Origin: Mucilaginibacter sp. L196
Lineage (GTDB): Bacteria > Bacteroidota > Bacteroidia > Sphingobacteriales > Sphingobacteriaceae
Assembly: GCF_009765905.1 (NCBI RefSeq)
Contig: NZ_LMUO01000019.1
Location: 313,895-377,894 of the forward strand
DNA: 64,000 bases
Direction: 5' to 3'
Shown here: one piece after another, positions 52,243-61,952 of the stretch
Layout: every line of letters starts with the position of its first letter
Position numbering within the stretch: the stretch's first letter is position 1
The notes under the pieces: model-generated
What the model was told of the DNA's origin: nothing
Seen by the model: the letters and a program-made list of their open reading frames with translations, nothing else
The model's database searches: none
Program-made: the position numbers and the translations under genes

Positions 52243-52445
52243 AGCCCGAATTGCAAAAGCAATCAAAGCGCAATGCACAAAGCATAGTCCGACAGCCAAA
52301 AACTTACCTCAAACCGCCGGAACAAACGAATTACTTATTGCAGGCGTTGGCAAAATACCAGCCGGAGGCCGTACCAAGCGCACCGCGCAAAAAGAAAAAG
52401 AGAAGATCAAACGAAAAGGAACAAGACCAGGGACTGGATTTATAA
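52243..52445 (+). pseudogene. mobB: Relaxase (MobB-like) C-terminal tail, out of frame
   Basis: About 66 residues (PELQKQSKRNAQSIVRQPKT, then YLKPPEQTNYLLQALAKYQ and a lysine/arginine-rich end, PRKKKKRRSNEKEQ) form the usual end of MobB-type relaxases, directly before the coupling protein gene. It continues the relaxase part of the preceding ORF if one A is added to the A6 tract at 52234-52239. It has no start codon of its own except TTG at 52251. The relaxase is non-functional in this state. Confidence 0.6.
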
Positions 52446-52463
52446 AGATCAGGAGGGATTATT

Positions 52464-54638
52464 ATGCATACAGGGGAAGATACACAGGGGCTACGCAAGA
52501 TCGTAGATTTTACAAGGCTCATCAGTATTTTTATACTGGCTATACACTTTTACATCTGCTGTTACCATGCATTTGCCCAATGGCACTGGACAGTAAGTAT
52601 TATCGACCGCATCATCAGCAATATTGCCAAAACAGGTTTATTTAGTAATTGGTGGAAACCCAAATTGGCGTCACTGCTTTGCTTGGTTATTTCATTGGTT
52701 GGCGTAAAAGGCAAAAAGGATGAAAAGATTAATTATAAAAGCATTACCGCCTACTTACTAAGTGGGCTGCTCATATACTGGATGAGCGTCTTATGTTTTT
52801 ATCAGCTTACCGATTTAGTGCTGATTGCCATTGCCTATATGGTTTTAACAGGTATAGGCTACTTATTGACGCTTACAGGCGGCACCTGGTTATCCCAAAT
52901 CCTTAAAGAAAAACTAAACAAGGATATTTTTAACAGCGAGAATGAAACCTTTCCGCAGGAAGAAAGGAAACTGGAAAATGAATACTCTATCAACCTGCCT
53001 GCCAGATACAATCTCAGAGGTAAAGTAAGGTATAGCTGGATAAATTTCATTAACCCTTTCCGCGGGCTATTGGTGGCCGGTACACCTGGCGCGGGTAAAT
53101 CCTATTTTGTTATCCGTCATATCATCGACCAACATATCAAGAAAGGGTTTTCGATGTTTCTGTATGACTTTAAATACGATGACCTTTCAAAAATCGCCTA
53201 TAATAAGTTGTTGCAGTATAAAGCCAATTACAAAATCAAACCGGTTTTCTATGTGATCAATTTTGACGACCTGAACCACACCCACCGTTGTAATCCGCTT
53301 GACCCGCAAAGCATGATTGATATAACGGATGCTACCGAAGCATCCAGAACCATTATGTTAGGTTTAAATAGAGAATGGCTTAAGAAGCAAGGTGACTTCT
53401 TTGTCGAAAGTCCGATCAATTTCTTAACGGCCATTATCTGGTACTTGCGCAAATACGAGGATGGTAAATATTGTACCCTGCCGCATGTGATTGAATTGAT
53501 GCAAGCTGATTATGACAAATTGTTTGCCGTATTATTAAAGCAACCAGAGATAACCGCATTGATTAACCCTTTTATATCCGCTTATAACAACAATGCCAAA
53601 GCGCAATTAGAAGGGCAGGTGGCCAGTGCCAAAATTGGTTTGGCAAGATTAGCCTCACCACAATTATATTATGTGCTGTCTGGCAACGATTTTAGCTTAG
53701 ACGTAAACAATCCAAACGAACCTAAGATCGTTTGCATCGGGAACAACCCGCAGAAGCTGCAAATCTATGGTGCAGTATTATCCTTGTATATATCCCGTAT
53801 GATTAAGCTGGTTAATCGTAAAGGTCAGTTAAAAAGCAGTTTGATCTTTGATGAATTCCCCACTATATTTTTTAACAACGTGGACAGCCTGATCGCTACA
53901 GCCCGTTCCAATAAAGTAGCGACCACTTTAGCTGTTCAGGATTTTAGCCAGTTGAAGAAAGATTATGGAGCGGAACAGGCAGACGTGATTACTGGTATTG
54001 TCGGCAACATCATCAGCGGGCAGGTAACCGGGGATACGGCTAAAACGTTAGCAGATAACTTTGGTAAGATCGTGCAGGATAAAAACAGCCTGACCATTAA
54101 CAGCGGTGACACTTCTTTCTCCAAGGCTACACAACTTGATTATGCGATACCGGCTTCAAAAATAGCGGCCCTTTCATCGGGTGAGTTTGTCGGGATGATA
54201 GCTGATAATCCTGAACAAAAGATCGCGCTTAAAATGTTTCACAGTGCTATACAAAATAATCATGAAGCCATTGCAAAAGATGAGTCGGCTTATAAGCCGA
54301 TCCCGGTGGTTGATTATGTAAGTGAGGAAACTGTAACGGAAACTTATGCCCAAATAAAGGATGATATCGCAGAATTGTTTAAAAATGAATTGGCTACACT
54401 AGACAAGGACGATGAAACAGCAACATCGGAAGTAGGTTTAGCAGCCAATGTTCCTACACCGGATGAAAAGCCGCTTAGTAAAAAACAACGTAGTCAAATA
54501 AAAAAACGCAACCGTCAAAGAGAAATACAAAATATGAAAAAAGTGAAGCAAGATGACGGTAATCAAACAGCTAGAAGAAATGATAAGTCCATATCTCCTG
54601 TTAAGAATGATGATATGGAACGGGCTTTATCACTGTAA
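52464..54638 (+). CDS. mobC: Type IV coupling protein (MobC/TraG family)
   Basis: This 724-residue conjugative coupling ATPase has four hydrophobic segments (about 18-36, 66-80, 97-113 and 117-135), then Walker A GTPGAGKS at residues 206-213 and Walker B SLIFDEFPT near residue 460. The C-terminus is lysine-rich. Such proteins bring the relaxase-DNA complex to the mating channel. The gene looks intact, but the relaxase before it is truncated and no channel (tra) genes follow, so it is an orphan. The mobB-mobC order matches Bacteroidota conjugative elements. Confidence 0.9.
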   Translation: MHTGEDTQGLRKIVDFTRLISIFILAIHFYICCYHAFAQWHWTVSIIDRIISNIAKTGLFSNWWKPKLASLLCLVISLVGVKGKKDEKINYKSITAYLLSGLLIYWMSVLCFYQLTDLVLIAIAYMVLTGIGYLLTLTGGTWLSQILKEKLNKDIFNSENETFPQEERKLENEYSINLPARYNLRGKVRYSWINFINPFRGLLVAGTPGAGKSYFVIRHIIDQHIKKGFSMFLYDFKYDDLSKIAYNKLLQYKANYKIKPVFYVINFDDLNHTHRCNPLDPQSMIDITDATEASRTIMLGLNREWLKKQGDFFVESPINFLTAIIWYLRKYEDGKYCTLPHVIELMQADYDKLFAVLLKQPEITALINPFISAYNNNAKAQLEGQVASAKIGLARLASPQLYYVLSGNDFSLDVNNPNEPKIVCIGNNPQKLQIYGAVLSLYISRMIKLVNRKGQLKSSLIFDEFPTIFFNNVDSLIATARSNKVATTLAVQDFSQLKKDYGAEQADVITGIVGNIISGQVTGDTAKTLADNFGKIVQDKNSLTINSGDTSFSKATQLDYAIPASKIAALSSGEFVGMIADNPEQKIALKMFHSAIQNNHEAIAKDESAYKPIPVVDYVSEETVTETYAQIKDDIAELFKNELATLDKDDETATSEVGLAANVPTPDEKPLSKKQRSQIKKRNRQREIQNMKKVKQDDGNQTARRNDKSISPVKNDDMERALSL

Positions 54639-54724
54639 ATAAAGACGCTTCGATGCTGATACTTGCAAACCTTCGAGTTGTATGCGTACCTGAATCTCGG
54701 TCAGTTTATATTTTAACACAAGCC

Positions 54725-54758
54725 TTTGTAAATATCATATTAAATCTAAGTATTTTTG
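54725..54758 (+). promoter_or_regulatory. Bacteroidota-type promoter for the sigma/FecR/Sus locus
   Basis: A -33 TTTG (54725-54728) and -7 TATTTTTG (54751-54758) are separated by 22 bp, within the usual range. Transcription would start just before the ATG at 54772. Confidence 0.5.
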
Positions 54759-54771
54759 TTGTTACACAGCT

Positions 54772-55341
54772 ATGCTTAAGTACAGCCCCTTAACCGATCA
54801 ACAATTGGCATCCTTGCTGAAGGACGGTGACCACGGAGCGTACAAAGAAATCTATAACAGATATACCGGTATATTATACAGGCATGCTTTTGCTAAGCTT
54901 CAGGATCGTGAGGAAGCGAAAGATATTGTTCAGGAATTGTTTATCACCTTATGGGATAAATATGAGCAAATTGATTTTCAAACCAATTTGGCCGGGTATT
55001 TATACCGAATGCTACAGAACAGAATTTTAAACTTAATAGCGCATAAAAAAGTTGCATCGCAATATATAGATTCGCTCCAGGAATTTATTGAGCATGGGGA
55101 GGCTATTACCGATCACCTGGTCCGTATTAATGATTTAAAAGACCTTATAGAACAGGAAATTGCTGGTCTTCCCGATAAAATGCGTGAAGTATTTGAATTA
55201 AGCCGAAAAAGCTATCTTTCACATAAAGAAATTGCTGAAAAACTGAACATTTCTGAAAAAACTGTTAAAAATCAAATCAATGGCGCTCTAAAAAACCTTA
55301 GAAAGAAGCTTGGTGTGGCAATTTTCTTCCTTTTTGTCTGA
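54772..55341 (+). CDS. ECF RNA polymerase sigma factor of a SusCD locus
   Basis: This 189-residue protein has region 2 (LQDREEAKDIVQELFITLWD, about residues 41-60, then LAGYLYRMLQNRILN) and region 4 (LPDKMREVFELSRKSYLSHK with IAEKLNISEKTVKNQI, about residues 135-172). It is the sigma-70 ECF type paired with FecR in Bacteroidota nutrient uptake loci. FecR follows 94 bp downstream, then susC and susD. It probably drives susC once signalled by the receptor. Confidence 0.94.
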   Translation: MLKYSPLTDQQLASLLKDGDHGAYKEIYNRYTGILYRHAFAKLQDREEAKDIVQELFITLWDKYEQIDFQTNLAGYLYRMLQNRILNLIAHKKVASQYIDSLQEFIEHGEAITDHLVRINDLKDLIEQEIAGLPDKMREVFELSRKSYLSHKEIAEKLNISEKTVKNQINGALKNLRKKLGVAIFFLFV

Positions 55342-55435
55342 ATATATTAAGTTTTTTTTAAATTGATCTAGGCCCTGGGCCCAAGTTAGTTGTCTTTGTT
55401 GTAATTCTGGAATAAATAACAGGATTAAACAAAAT

Positions 55436-56572
55436 ATGCCGGCAAAGGATCTGTTAAAAAAATATCTTGAAGATAACTGTACTGAAGAAGAAAAAGCTAT
55501 AGTGGAAACCTGGTATGTTCAGCACCGGTTAAAAACCCCAAAGGCTTTAACAGATGCAGAACAAACGACGGATATTCATCAGATTATTCATTATTTAGAC
55601 ACCCGGGTGCCAGGCTCCAGTATGGTGCAGCTTTGGCCGCGAATTGCTGCAGCAGCAATTATCTTATTATTCCTTTCCATTAGTGGCTATTTTCTGTTGC
55701 ATAAACAAGCAGGTCAGCAATTTGTACTAAATCATCCATACGATATCGCACCGGGGGGCAACAAAGCTATTCTAGCCAGCCATGGTCAAAAAATCATTCT
55801 CAATAACGCTAAAAATGGGCTCATTACTACTAATGGAAGTGTTGCGGTTAACAAAAAAGCAGATGGCCTGATAAGTTATGATGATGCCCAGGCTTCAAAC
55901 GCAAATGCCGCGGTGGTTTACGATACCATAACGATTCCAAAGGGTGGGCAATACCAGTTAAAAATGTCTGATGGTAGCAAAGTTTGGTTAAATGCCGCCA
56001 CGATCTTGCGTTACCCGGAAAAGTTTGCGGGCAAGGAACGGAAGATTGAATTGATTAGTGGTGAAGCCTATATGGAAGTGGTTCATAATGAAGCTATGCC
56101 TTTTAAGGTGCTGGTTAAAGGCCAGGTTATAGAAGATATTGGCACCCATTTCAATATCAATGCCTATGATGATGAAGAGCTTATGAAAACCACCCTATTG
56201 GAGGGCAGCGTAAAAGTAAATGCCGGCGGCCAGGCTTTTTTGTTAAAGCCAGGTCAGCAAGCTCAAGTCAATGCAACTACCCACCGGGTTAACGTACACA
56301 ATGTCGATACGGAAGATGAGATTGCCTGGAAAAATGGGCTCTTCACTTTTCATAATGCTTCAATTCAAACAGTGCTGAGGCAGTTAGCCAGGTGGTACGA
56401 TGTTAAAATTGAATATGAAGGTCAGATTCCAGACAGAATGTTTTCAGGAGATATATACCGGAATACAACTGCCTTACAGGCTTTGGAGCTCTTAAGCTTC
56501 ACTAAAGTTCATTTCAGGATTGAAAAAGGAGCTGATGGGCATTCCGAAAAGAAAATTGTAGTTACCCCCTAA
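55436..56572 (+). CDS. FecR family anti-sigma factor
   Basis: This 378-residue inner membrane protein has a cytoplasmic N-terminus (about residues 1-77) that would bind the sigma factor, one transmembrane helix (about 78-96) and a periplasmic FecR domain (YQLKMSDGSKVWLNAATILR near residue 180, GEAYMEVVHNEAMPFKV near residue 209). A C-terminal secretin/STN-like part (DRMFSGDIYRNTTALQALEL) follows. It relays a signal from the SusC N-terminal extension to the sigma factor. Confidence 0.94.
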   Translation: MPAKDLLKKYLEDNCTEEEKAIVETWYVQHRLKTPKALTDAEQTTDIHQIIHYLDTRVPGSSMVQLWPRIAAAAIILLFLSISGYFLLHKQAGQQFVLNHPYDIAPGGNKAILASHGQKIILNNAKNGLITTNGSVAVNKKADGLISYDDAQASNANAAVVYDTITIPKGGQYQLKMSDGSKVWLNAATILRYPEKFAGKERKIELISGEAYMEVVHNEAMPFKVLVKGQVIEDIGTHFNINAYDDEELMKTTLLEGSVKVNAGGQAFLLKPGQQAQVNATTHRVNVHNVDTEDEIAWKNGLFTFHNASIQTVLRQLARWYDVKIEYEGQIPDRMFSGDIYRNTTALQALELLSFTKVHFRIEKGADGHSEKKIVVTP

Positions 56573-56677
56573 TTAAAATAGAATGTTGAATTAAACCCAG
56601 AATGAAAATATGGAAAAATAAATACTAAACACCAATAGACAAAGGGATAACCATTCTTCAAAAAATCCAGAGGAGCT

Positions 56678-56731
56678 ATGAAAAAACCGCAGAAGTGTTG
56701 GAAGCACTTCCGCGGAAAGTATTCAGGTTAA
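56678..56731 (+). CDS. Candidate 17-residue leader peptide before susC
   Basis: This is a short ORF, MKKPQKCWKHFRGKYSG, in the fecR-susC gap. It is preceded by aggag 3 bp before the ATG, an unusually good Shine-Dalgarno sequence for this phylum. Its codons 4-13 form one arm, the loop and the other arm of a hairpin (56687-56715). A second hairpin follows at 56743-56761. The arrangement looks like a translated leader controlling susC. It is an inference; no family is known to me. Confidence 0.35.
   Translation: MKKPQKCWKHFRGKYSG
56687..56715 (+). promoter_or_regulatory. Hairpin within the candidate leader ORF
   Basis: Arms ccgcagaagtg (56687-56697) and cacttccgcgg (56705-56715) pair at 10 of 11 positions around a 7-nt loop. 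No T-run follows, so it is not a standard terminator. Confidence 0.6.
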
Positions 56732-56742
56732 CCCTTTCCCAA

Positions 56743-56761
56743 ATCCTGATAAAATCAGGAT
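56743..56761 (+). promoter_or_regulatory. Second hairpin before susC
   Basis: Perfect 8-bp arms atcctgat (56743-56750) and atcaggat (56754-56761) surround an AAA loop, 56 bp before the susC start. Confidence 0.55.
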
Positions 56762-56817
56762 CGGATAAAATAATCGGCTGAACTATTTAATGTATTAACC
56801 CAAACTTTGTAAAAGTA

Positions 56818-59800
56818 ATGAATTTTAATGCTATTACCATAGGTATGCATCCGCCTGCTGGCGAAGGATGGCTACCTCTCAAAAAACTCCTGTTGGTTAT
56901 GAAATTGACTATCCTGATAATGATTATAGCAATGGTGCAGGTAAGCGCCAGTAGTTATAGTCAGCAGGTCAACCTTAACGTAAATAATGTCCCTTTAGAA
57001 AACGTATTAAAGGATATTAAAATTCAAACAGGCTATGTGTTTTTTTATGATAACAAAGATCTGCAAAACACCAATATCAGTGTACAGCTTAAAAATGCGT
57101 CGATTGATGAAACGCTAAGTGCATGTTTTAAGAATTTGCCATTATCCTTTAAAATAATAAACAAGAATATTGTCATCAGTCATAAGGAAGAGTCATTAAC
57201 GCAGAAGGTTATCCGCTTTTTCACACCCCCTCATGAAGTTACCGGCACCGTATTGGCTGAGGATGGCAAACCGATACCCGGTGTTACCGTAATGGTAAAA
57301 GGCACAAGCAATGCAACTGCGACGGATGAATACGGAAGGTTCCGGTTGCAGGCCGTTAGCGATGACGCCATTTTGGTTTTCAATAATATAGCCACGGAAA
57401 GCCTTGAAGTGAACGTGGATGGCAAAATTGATTTAAAAGTTGCTTTAAAGGCTAAAAACACCAAGTTAGAAGAGGTTAAGGTTTTATCAAACGGTTATGA
57501 AAAGATTTCCCCGGAACGGGCGACAGGATCATTCGGGTATGTTTCTTCGGCAGAAATTGAAAAAACACCGGCAATTAATCTTATGGAACGGCTGCAAGGA
57601 AAAGTGCCGGGTGTTAATTTTGATGTCCGCAAAAATACCATCAACATCAGAGGAACAAATACATACAATGGGGGCAATGCGTCACAACCCTTAATTGTTA
57701 TTGATGGTTTTCCCATGATCGATGAAGCAGCCGGTGGCCAGGCGCTCACTCAAATAAGTAATACCACTTCGTCAGGATTTGCCATATTATCCAGAATTAA
57801 TCCTGAAGATATTGAATCGATCACATTTTTAAAAGATGCAGCAGCATCGTCAATATGGGGTTCGAGGGCAGCAAACGGCGTTATAGTAATCACAACTAAA
57901 AAGGGAAGAAAAAAAGAAACAACCATCAATTTTAATGCGAATGTAAGTGTTTCTGCACCTGCTGATTTGTCACAGTTACATACTATGACAAGTGCTCAAT
58001 ATGTTAACCTGGAGCAGGAGCTTTTTAATAAAGGTTATATTACTGATCCGGCTAATTGGGCGAGCTATGGCTATTATACATTTAATTATAATCCTAACAA
58101 CAGCGAGGCCACGGAGTGGATGTTCAAAGTACAGCGCGGAACGGCAACAGCTGCGCAACGCGATTCGGCGCTGGCCGTACTATCAGGCAGAAGCAACAAA
58201 AAGCAAATCAGTGAATACTTATTACAAAAAGCCGTTACAAAACAGTACAATATAGCAATTTCAGGTGGCGGGGATAATGGCACTTACTACATATCAGCCA
58301 ATTCAACTAATGATCGCCCAGTATTTAAAAGCAACGATGCACAGAGCTATAATCTAACAGCAAATACGACCAGTGATTTCTTTAATAAACGGTTAAACAT
58401 CTCAACAGGTTTAACTTATACTAATAATTATAGTAAAACTAACCAGGCCGCCAGCACCGCGCTGAGTAATTCGTCACTTGGTTTAAGGCCCTATGATATG
58501 TTGGTAGACAATAGTGGCAACTCCATAAACAGATATGTGTTATATAGGCCTGAGGTTATTGATAACTTTACCAGTGAAGGGTATCTGCCATGGACATATA
58601 ACGCCATCGATGAACTGAATTATTCCAACAGCATCCTTAAAGAAACCAGGGTTAGGTTGAATACTGCAATAAACGTTAAAATATTCAGCTGGATTGATTT
58701 TACTACCAGCGGCTCTTATCAGGACAATATTAGTAATACAGGCGAAGAGGATCAATTAAACAGCTATAATGCACGTACATTAATTAATACTTATACCAGT
58801 ATAGCCAACGGTAAATTAGTTTATGGAATACCCTTAGGCGGTATTAACCACTTAACCAATGCGAGTAATGATGATTACTCCGTACGTGGCCAGTTTAATG
58901 TTCATCAAACCTGGGATAATATCCATCAGTTAAATTTGATTGCAGGGTCAGAAATCAGGCAAACGCAATCTACCAGTAACAGCCGCACGTTGTATGGTTT
59001 TAATGATGATACCTATACATCTACCTATGTGAATCCGACGGCATATTACAATACAGTTTACCCATACCAAATGAGTCCGGGTTATTCAGACGGGACCATA
59101 AATATTAGCAAAGAGCGGTATTTATCATACTATTCCAATGCCTCATATACCTTACTGAATAAATATACGGCCAGTGGATCTATAAGATTTGACAATTATA
59201 GTGCACAGGGTGCTTCGGATCAGCAAAAAGCAATTCCACTATGGTCATCGGGCTTAAAATGGAATGTAAAGCGTGAGGATTTCATGCAGAATGTTAAGCC
59301 TATAAATGATTTAAGCCTGCGTCTAACTTACGGATCAGGAGGAACTATTCCAGGAACAGGTTTAAATACGGTGATCTTAAACGGATCAAATTCAGACTAC
59401 TATACAGGCAAAACTTATACAAGCATTAGTTCACCCGCTAATAATGAGTTAACATGGGAAACCACCAAGCAATTGAATGCGGGTGTTGACATGGCCTTGT
59501 TAAACAATCGTATATTATTAACCTTTGATGTTTACCGTAAAAGGTCATATGGTATATTAGCTCAATTGCCTTATGATGCCACTTACGGGTGGTCAAGCGT
59601 GTTGTTTAATGCAGGGACATTAAGTAGCCACGGATTAGAGTTTGGTCTGCAAGGAGCAATTATTCAACAAAAAAACTGGGGATGGAATTCCAGCTTTACT
59701 TTTTCATACAATACCGATGTTGTAACTGATGCCCGCTTTACCAAAACCAACAGTATCAACTTGGTAGGCTCTTCAACCCCTATCAATGGCTATCCATTGG

Positions 59801-60456
59801 ATTACCTGTTTGTTTACCGTTGGGCTGGGTTAGATAATACCGGAAATTCTCAAATTTATGATCATAATGGAAATATTGTTCCCTCGACCACCGGTAATTC
59901 CAGCCTAACATCAGCCGATTTGAAATATGCAGGGCGTACAACGCCGCCTTATTTTGGCGGATGGGGTAATGATTTCAGATATGAAAGCTTTACACTTAAC
60001 GTGCAGATGGTTTATAAGATGGGGTATAAATTTTTGAAGTATTCCATCGGAAATTATCCGACTAATGCAAGCACCTCTAACCCTTTTACAGGTGTATTAG
60101 GTACCGAAGAAGATTTGGCTTATCGCTGGAGAAATCCCGGGGATCAGGCATTTACCAATGTTCCGGGATTAGGAGCCAGTACTAACAGTATAAACAGGTA
60201 TCAATATTCAGATCTGTTGGTTCGTGATGCAAGCCAGGTTCGTTTACAACAAGTAGCCTTATCATATGCTTTACCCCATAACATAGTAATGCATACGCCA
60301 TTCAAAGCTCTTTCAGGCAGTATTAGCGCTCGTAATTTAGGGTTGATCTGGAGAGCTAACAAAGATGGCATAGACCCTGATTATGTAAATACAACCAGCT
60401 ACAATAATTTGCCCCCGGCAAAGAATCTTGTATTTGGTATTAATGCCACATTTTAA
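56818..60456 (+). CDS. SusC/RagA family TonB-dependent outer membrane receptor
   Basis: This 1212-residue protein has a signal peptide after a long N-region (hydrophobic part at about residues 28-43, ending SSYSQ). A secretin/TonB short N-terminal (STN) domain (VPLENVLKDIKIQTGYVFFY, about residues 57-76) indicates FecR/sigma signalling. The carboxypeptidase-regulatory-like domain (GTVLAEDGKPIPGVTVMVKG, about residues 142-161), a plug with AASSIWGSRAANGVI near residue 342 and a 22-strand-type barrel complete it. It imports a nutrient bound by the SusD partner encoded 57 bp downstream. The first 27 residues contain an odd HPPAGEGWLP stretch. Confidence 0.95.
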   Translation: MNFNAITIGMHPPAGEGWLPLKKLLLVMKLTILIMIIAMVQVSASSYSQQVNLNVNNVPLENVLKDIKIQTGYVFFYDNKDLQNTNISVQLKNASIDETLSACFKNLPLSFKIINKNIVISHKEESLTQKVIRFFTPPHEVTGTVLAEDGKPIPGVTVMVKGTSNATATDEYGRFRLQAVSDDAILVFNNIATESLEVNVDGKIDLKVALKAKNTKLEEVKVLSNGYEKISPERATGSFGYVSSAEIEKTPAINLMERLQGKVPGVNFDVRKNTINIRGTNTYNGGNASQPLIVIDGFPMIDEAAGGQALTQISNTTSSGFAILSRINPEDIESITFLKDAAASSIWGSRAANGVIVITTKKGRKKETTINFNANVSVSAPADLSQLHTMTSAQYVNLEQELFNKGYITDPANWASYGYYTFNYNPNNSEATEWMFKVQRGTATAAQRDSALAVLSGRSNKKQISEYLLQKAVTKQYNIAISGGGDNGTYYISANSTNDRPVFKSNDAQSYNLTANTTSDFFNKRLNISTGLTYTNNYSKTNQAASTALSNSSLGLRPYDMLVDNSGNSINRYVLYRPEVIDNFTSEGYLPWTYNAIDELNYSNSILKETRVRLNTAINVKIFSWIDFTTSGSYQDNISNTGEEDQLNSYNARTLINTYTSIANGKLVYGIPLGGINHLTNASNDDYSVRGQFNVHQTWDNIHQLNLIAGSEIRQTQSTSNSRTLYGFNDDTYTSTYVNPTAYYNTVYPYQMSPGYSDGTINISKERYLSYYSNASYTLLNKYTASGSIRFDNYSAQGASDQQKAIPLWSSGLKWNVKREDFMQNVKPINDLSLRLTYGSGGTIPGTGLNTVILNGSNSDYYTGKTYTSISSPANNELTWETTKQLNAGVDMALLNNRILLTFDVYRKRSYGILAQLPYDATYGWSSVLFNAGTLSSHGLEFGLQGAIIQQKNWGWNSSFTFSYNTDVVTDARFTKTNSINLVGSSTPINGYPLDYLFVYRWAGLDNTGNSQIYDHNGNIVPSTTGNSSLTSADLKYAGRTTPPYFGGWGNDFRYESFTLNVQMVYKMGYKFLKYSIGNYPTNASTSNPFTGVLGTEEDLAYRWRNPGDQAFTNVPGLGASTNSINRYQYSDLLVRDASQVRLQQVALSYALPHNIVMHTPFKALSGSISARNLGLIWRANKDGIDPDYVNTTSYNNLPPAKNLVFGINATF

Positions 60457-60513
60457 TTAGGCATGATGGAAAAAGCTAACATTCAAAATACTCATTTTAA
60501 CCATAGTATCAAC

Positions 60514-61887
60514 ATGAAAAAATATATAGTTGCCCTTGTGGTCATGGGCTCTCTGATCACAAGCTCGTGCCGTAAGTATGTAGAAATACCTGCGGTAGGA
60601 ATGCATGCACTTAAATATACATCTGATTACCAGGATCTTTTGAATAATACATCCGTTTTAGAATATTCATATAGTTTTCCTTTACTATCGTCTGATGATG
60701 TAAGTATTGATAGTATAAAGTATCAAAATTCATTCACTGCGCAAACAGCTGATGTTCAATTTGTATTGACTTATACCTGGGCACCGACCCGTTATGCCAC
60801 AAACATTGAATCAGACGTTGACTGGGAGCGTTTTTATCAACAGATCATGATCTGTAATAATGTATCCGATGGGGTAATGGCGAGTGAAGGTGGTACCGTA
60901 ACACAAAAAAATGCCATATTAGCACTGGCGTTGGTTCACCGTGCCTATGCCTACTTAAATCTGGTAAATTTATACGCTCCTCCATATAATCCATCTACCG
61001 CCTCTACTGATCTGGGTGTTCCCTTGCTTACTACTGCAAACCTTTTCGCAAGTTTAAAAAGGCCGCCTTTAGCTGATGTTTATGCACAAATCATTAAGGA
61101 TTTAACAACAGCATTACCCAATTTGCCTGATCTGCCTGCTTATAACTCAGATCCATCCAAAGCTGCTGCATACGCAATATTGGCCGAAACCGAGTTGGAG
61201 ATGAGAAACTTTAGCGATGCAGGTACTTACGCTGGTAAAGCACTTGCATTGCAAAGCACTTTAATTGATTTAAATGCCTATGCTTCGGCCCCTGGAACTT
61301 TACCAGGAAAGCTGCTTGACCCGGAAACCATTTTCTCAAAGTTAAGTGGTGGATACAGTTTCAATAATGTGACTTTAAGTGGTGATCTATTAACGCTGTT
61401 AGGTACAAAAGACCTTCGTTATATATTATTTACCGGATTAAATTACGGCACAGCAGCTTATGGGCGCAGTTATTACCGTCAGAATTATAATAGTAATGAA
61501 GATGTATATATCGGGCCAAACGTTCCTGAAATGATGCTGATTAAAGCCGAAAGTGCTGCCCGTTCAAATGACGCGGCCACGGCGGTAAGCCTGCTCAATG
61601 CACTGCGCAAAAAGCGTTTTAAACCAGCCGATTATACAGATCTAACGGCAAGCAATGCTGCCGATGCCCTTACTCTGGTTATTAATGAGCGCAGGCGGGA
61701 ATTATTTGGCCGTGGTTATCGCTGGTTTGATATGAGAAGACTTAACCAGGATGCGGCGTTTGCTAAAACCTATACAAGGGTATTTAAAGGTGTTATTTAC
61801 ACACTTGCACCTAATAGCGCGCGCTACACTTATCAAATTGATAATAAGTACATTTTGTTAAATCCGGAGATCGTGCAGAATCCATAA
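60514..61887 (+). CDS. RagB/SusD family nutrient-binding outer membrane lipoprotein
   Basis: This 457-residue lipoprotein has signal MKKYIVALVVMGSLITSSC, with the lipobox Cys as residue 19. TPR-like helical SusD domains follow (MICNNVSDGVMASEGG, LALVHRAYAYLNLVNLYAPP). The C-terminal block RRRELFGRGYRWFDMRRLNQD is the family signature. I start at 60514, as an ATG at 60463 would put 17 polar residues before the lipoprotein signal. It is the surface substrate-binding partner of the upstream SusC. Confidence 0.93.
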   Translation: MKKYIVALVVMGSLITSSCRKYVEIPAVGMHALKYTSDYQDLLNNTSVLEYSYSFPLLSSDDVSIDSIKYQNSFTAQTADVQFVLTYTWAPTRYATNIESDVDWERFYQQIMICNNVSDGVMASEGGTVTQKNAILALALVHRAYAYLNLVNLYAPPYNPSTASTDLGVPLLTTANLFASLKRPPLADVYAQIIKDLTTALPNLPDLPAYNSDPSKAAAYAILAETELEMRNFSDAGTYAGKALALQSTLIDLNAYASAPGTLPGKLLDPETIFSKLSGGYSFNNVTLSGDLLTLLGTKDLRYILFTGLNYGTAAYGRSYYRQNYNSNEDVYIGPNVPEMMLIKAESAARSNDAATAVSLLNALRKKRFKPADYTDLTASNAADALTLVINERRRELFGRGYRWFDMRRLNQDAAFAKTYTRVFKGVIYTLAPNSARYTYQIDNKYILLNPEIVQNP

Positions 61888-61952
61888 TTATTATAAACGG
61901 TGGTTCTGACTAAGGGCCATCCACTTTCAAATCTTAATAAAAACAACCATAC

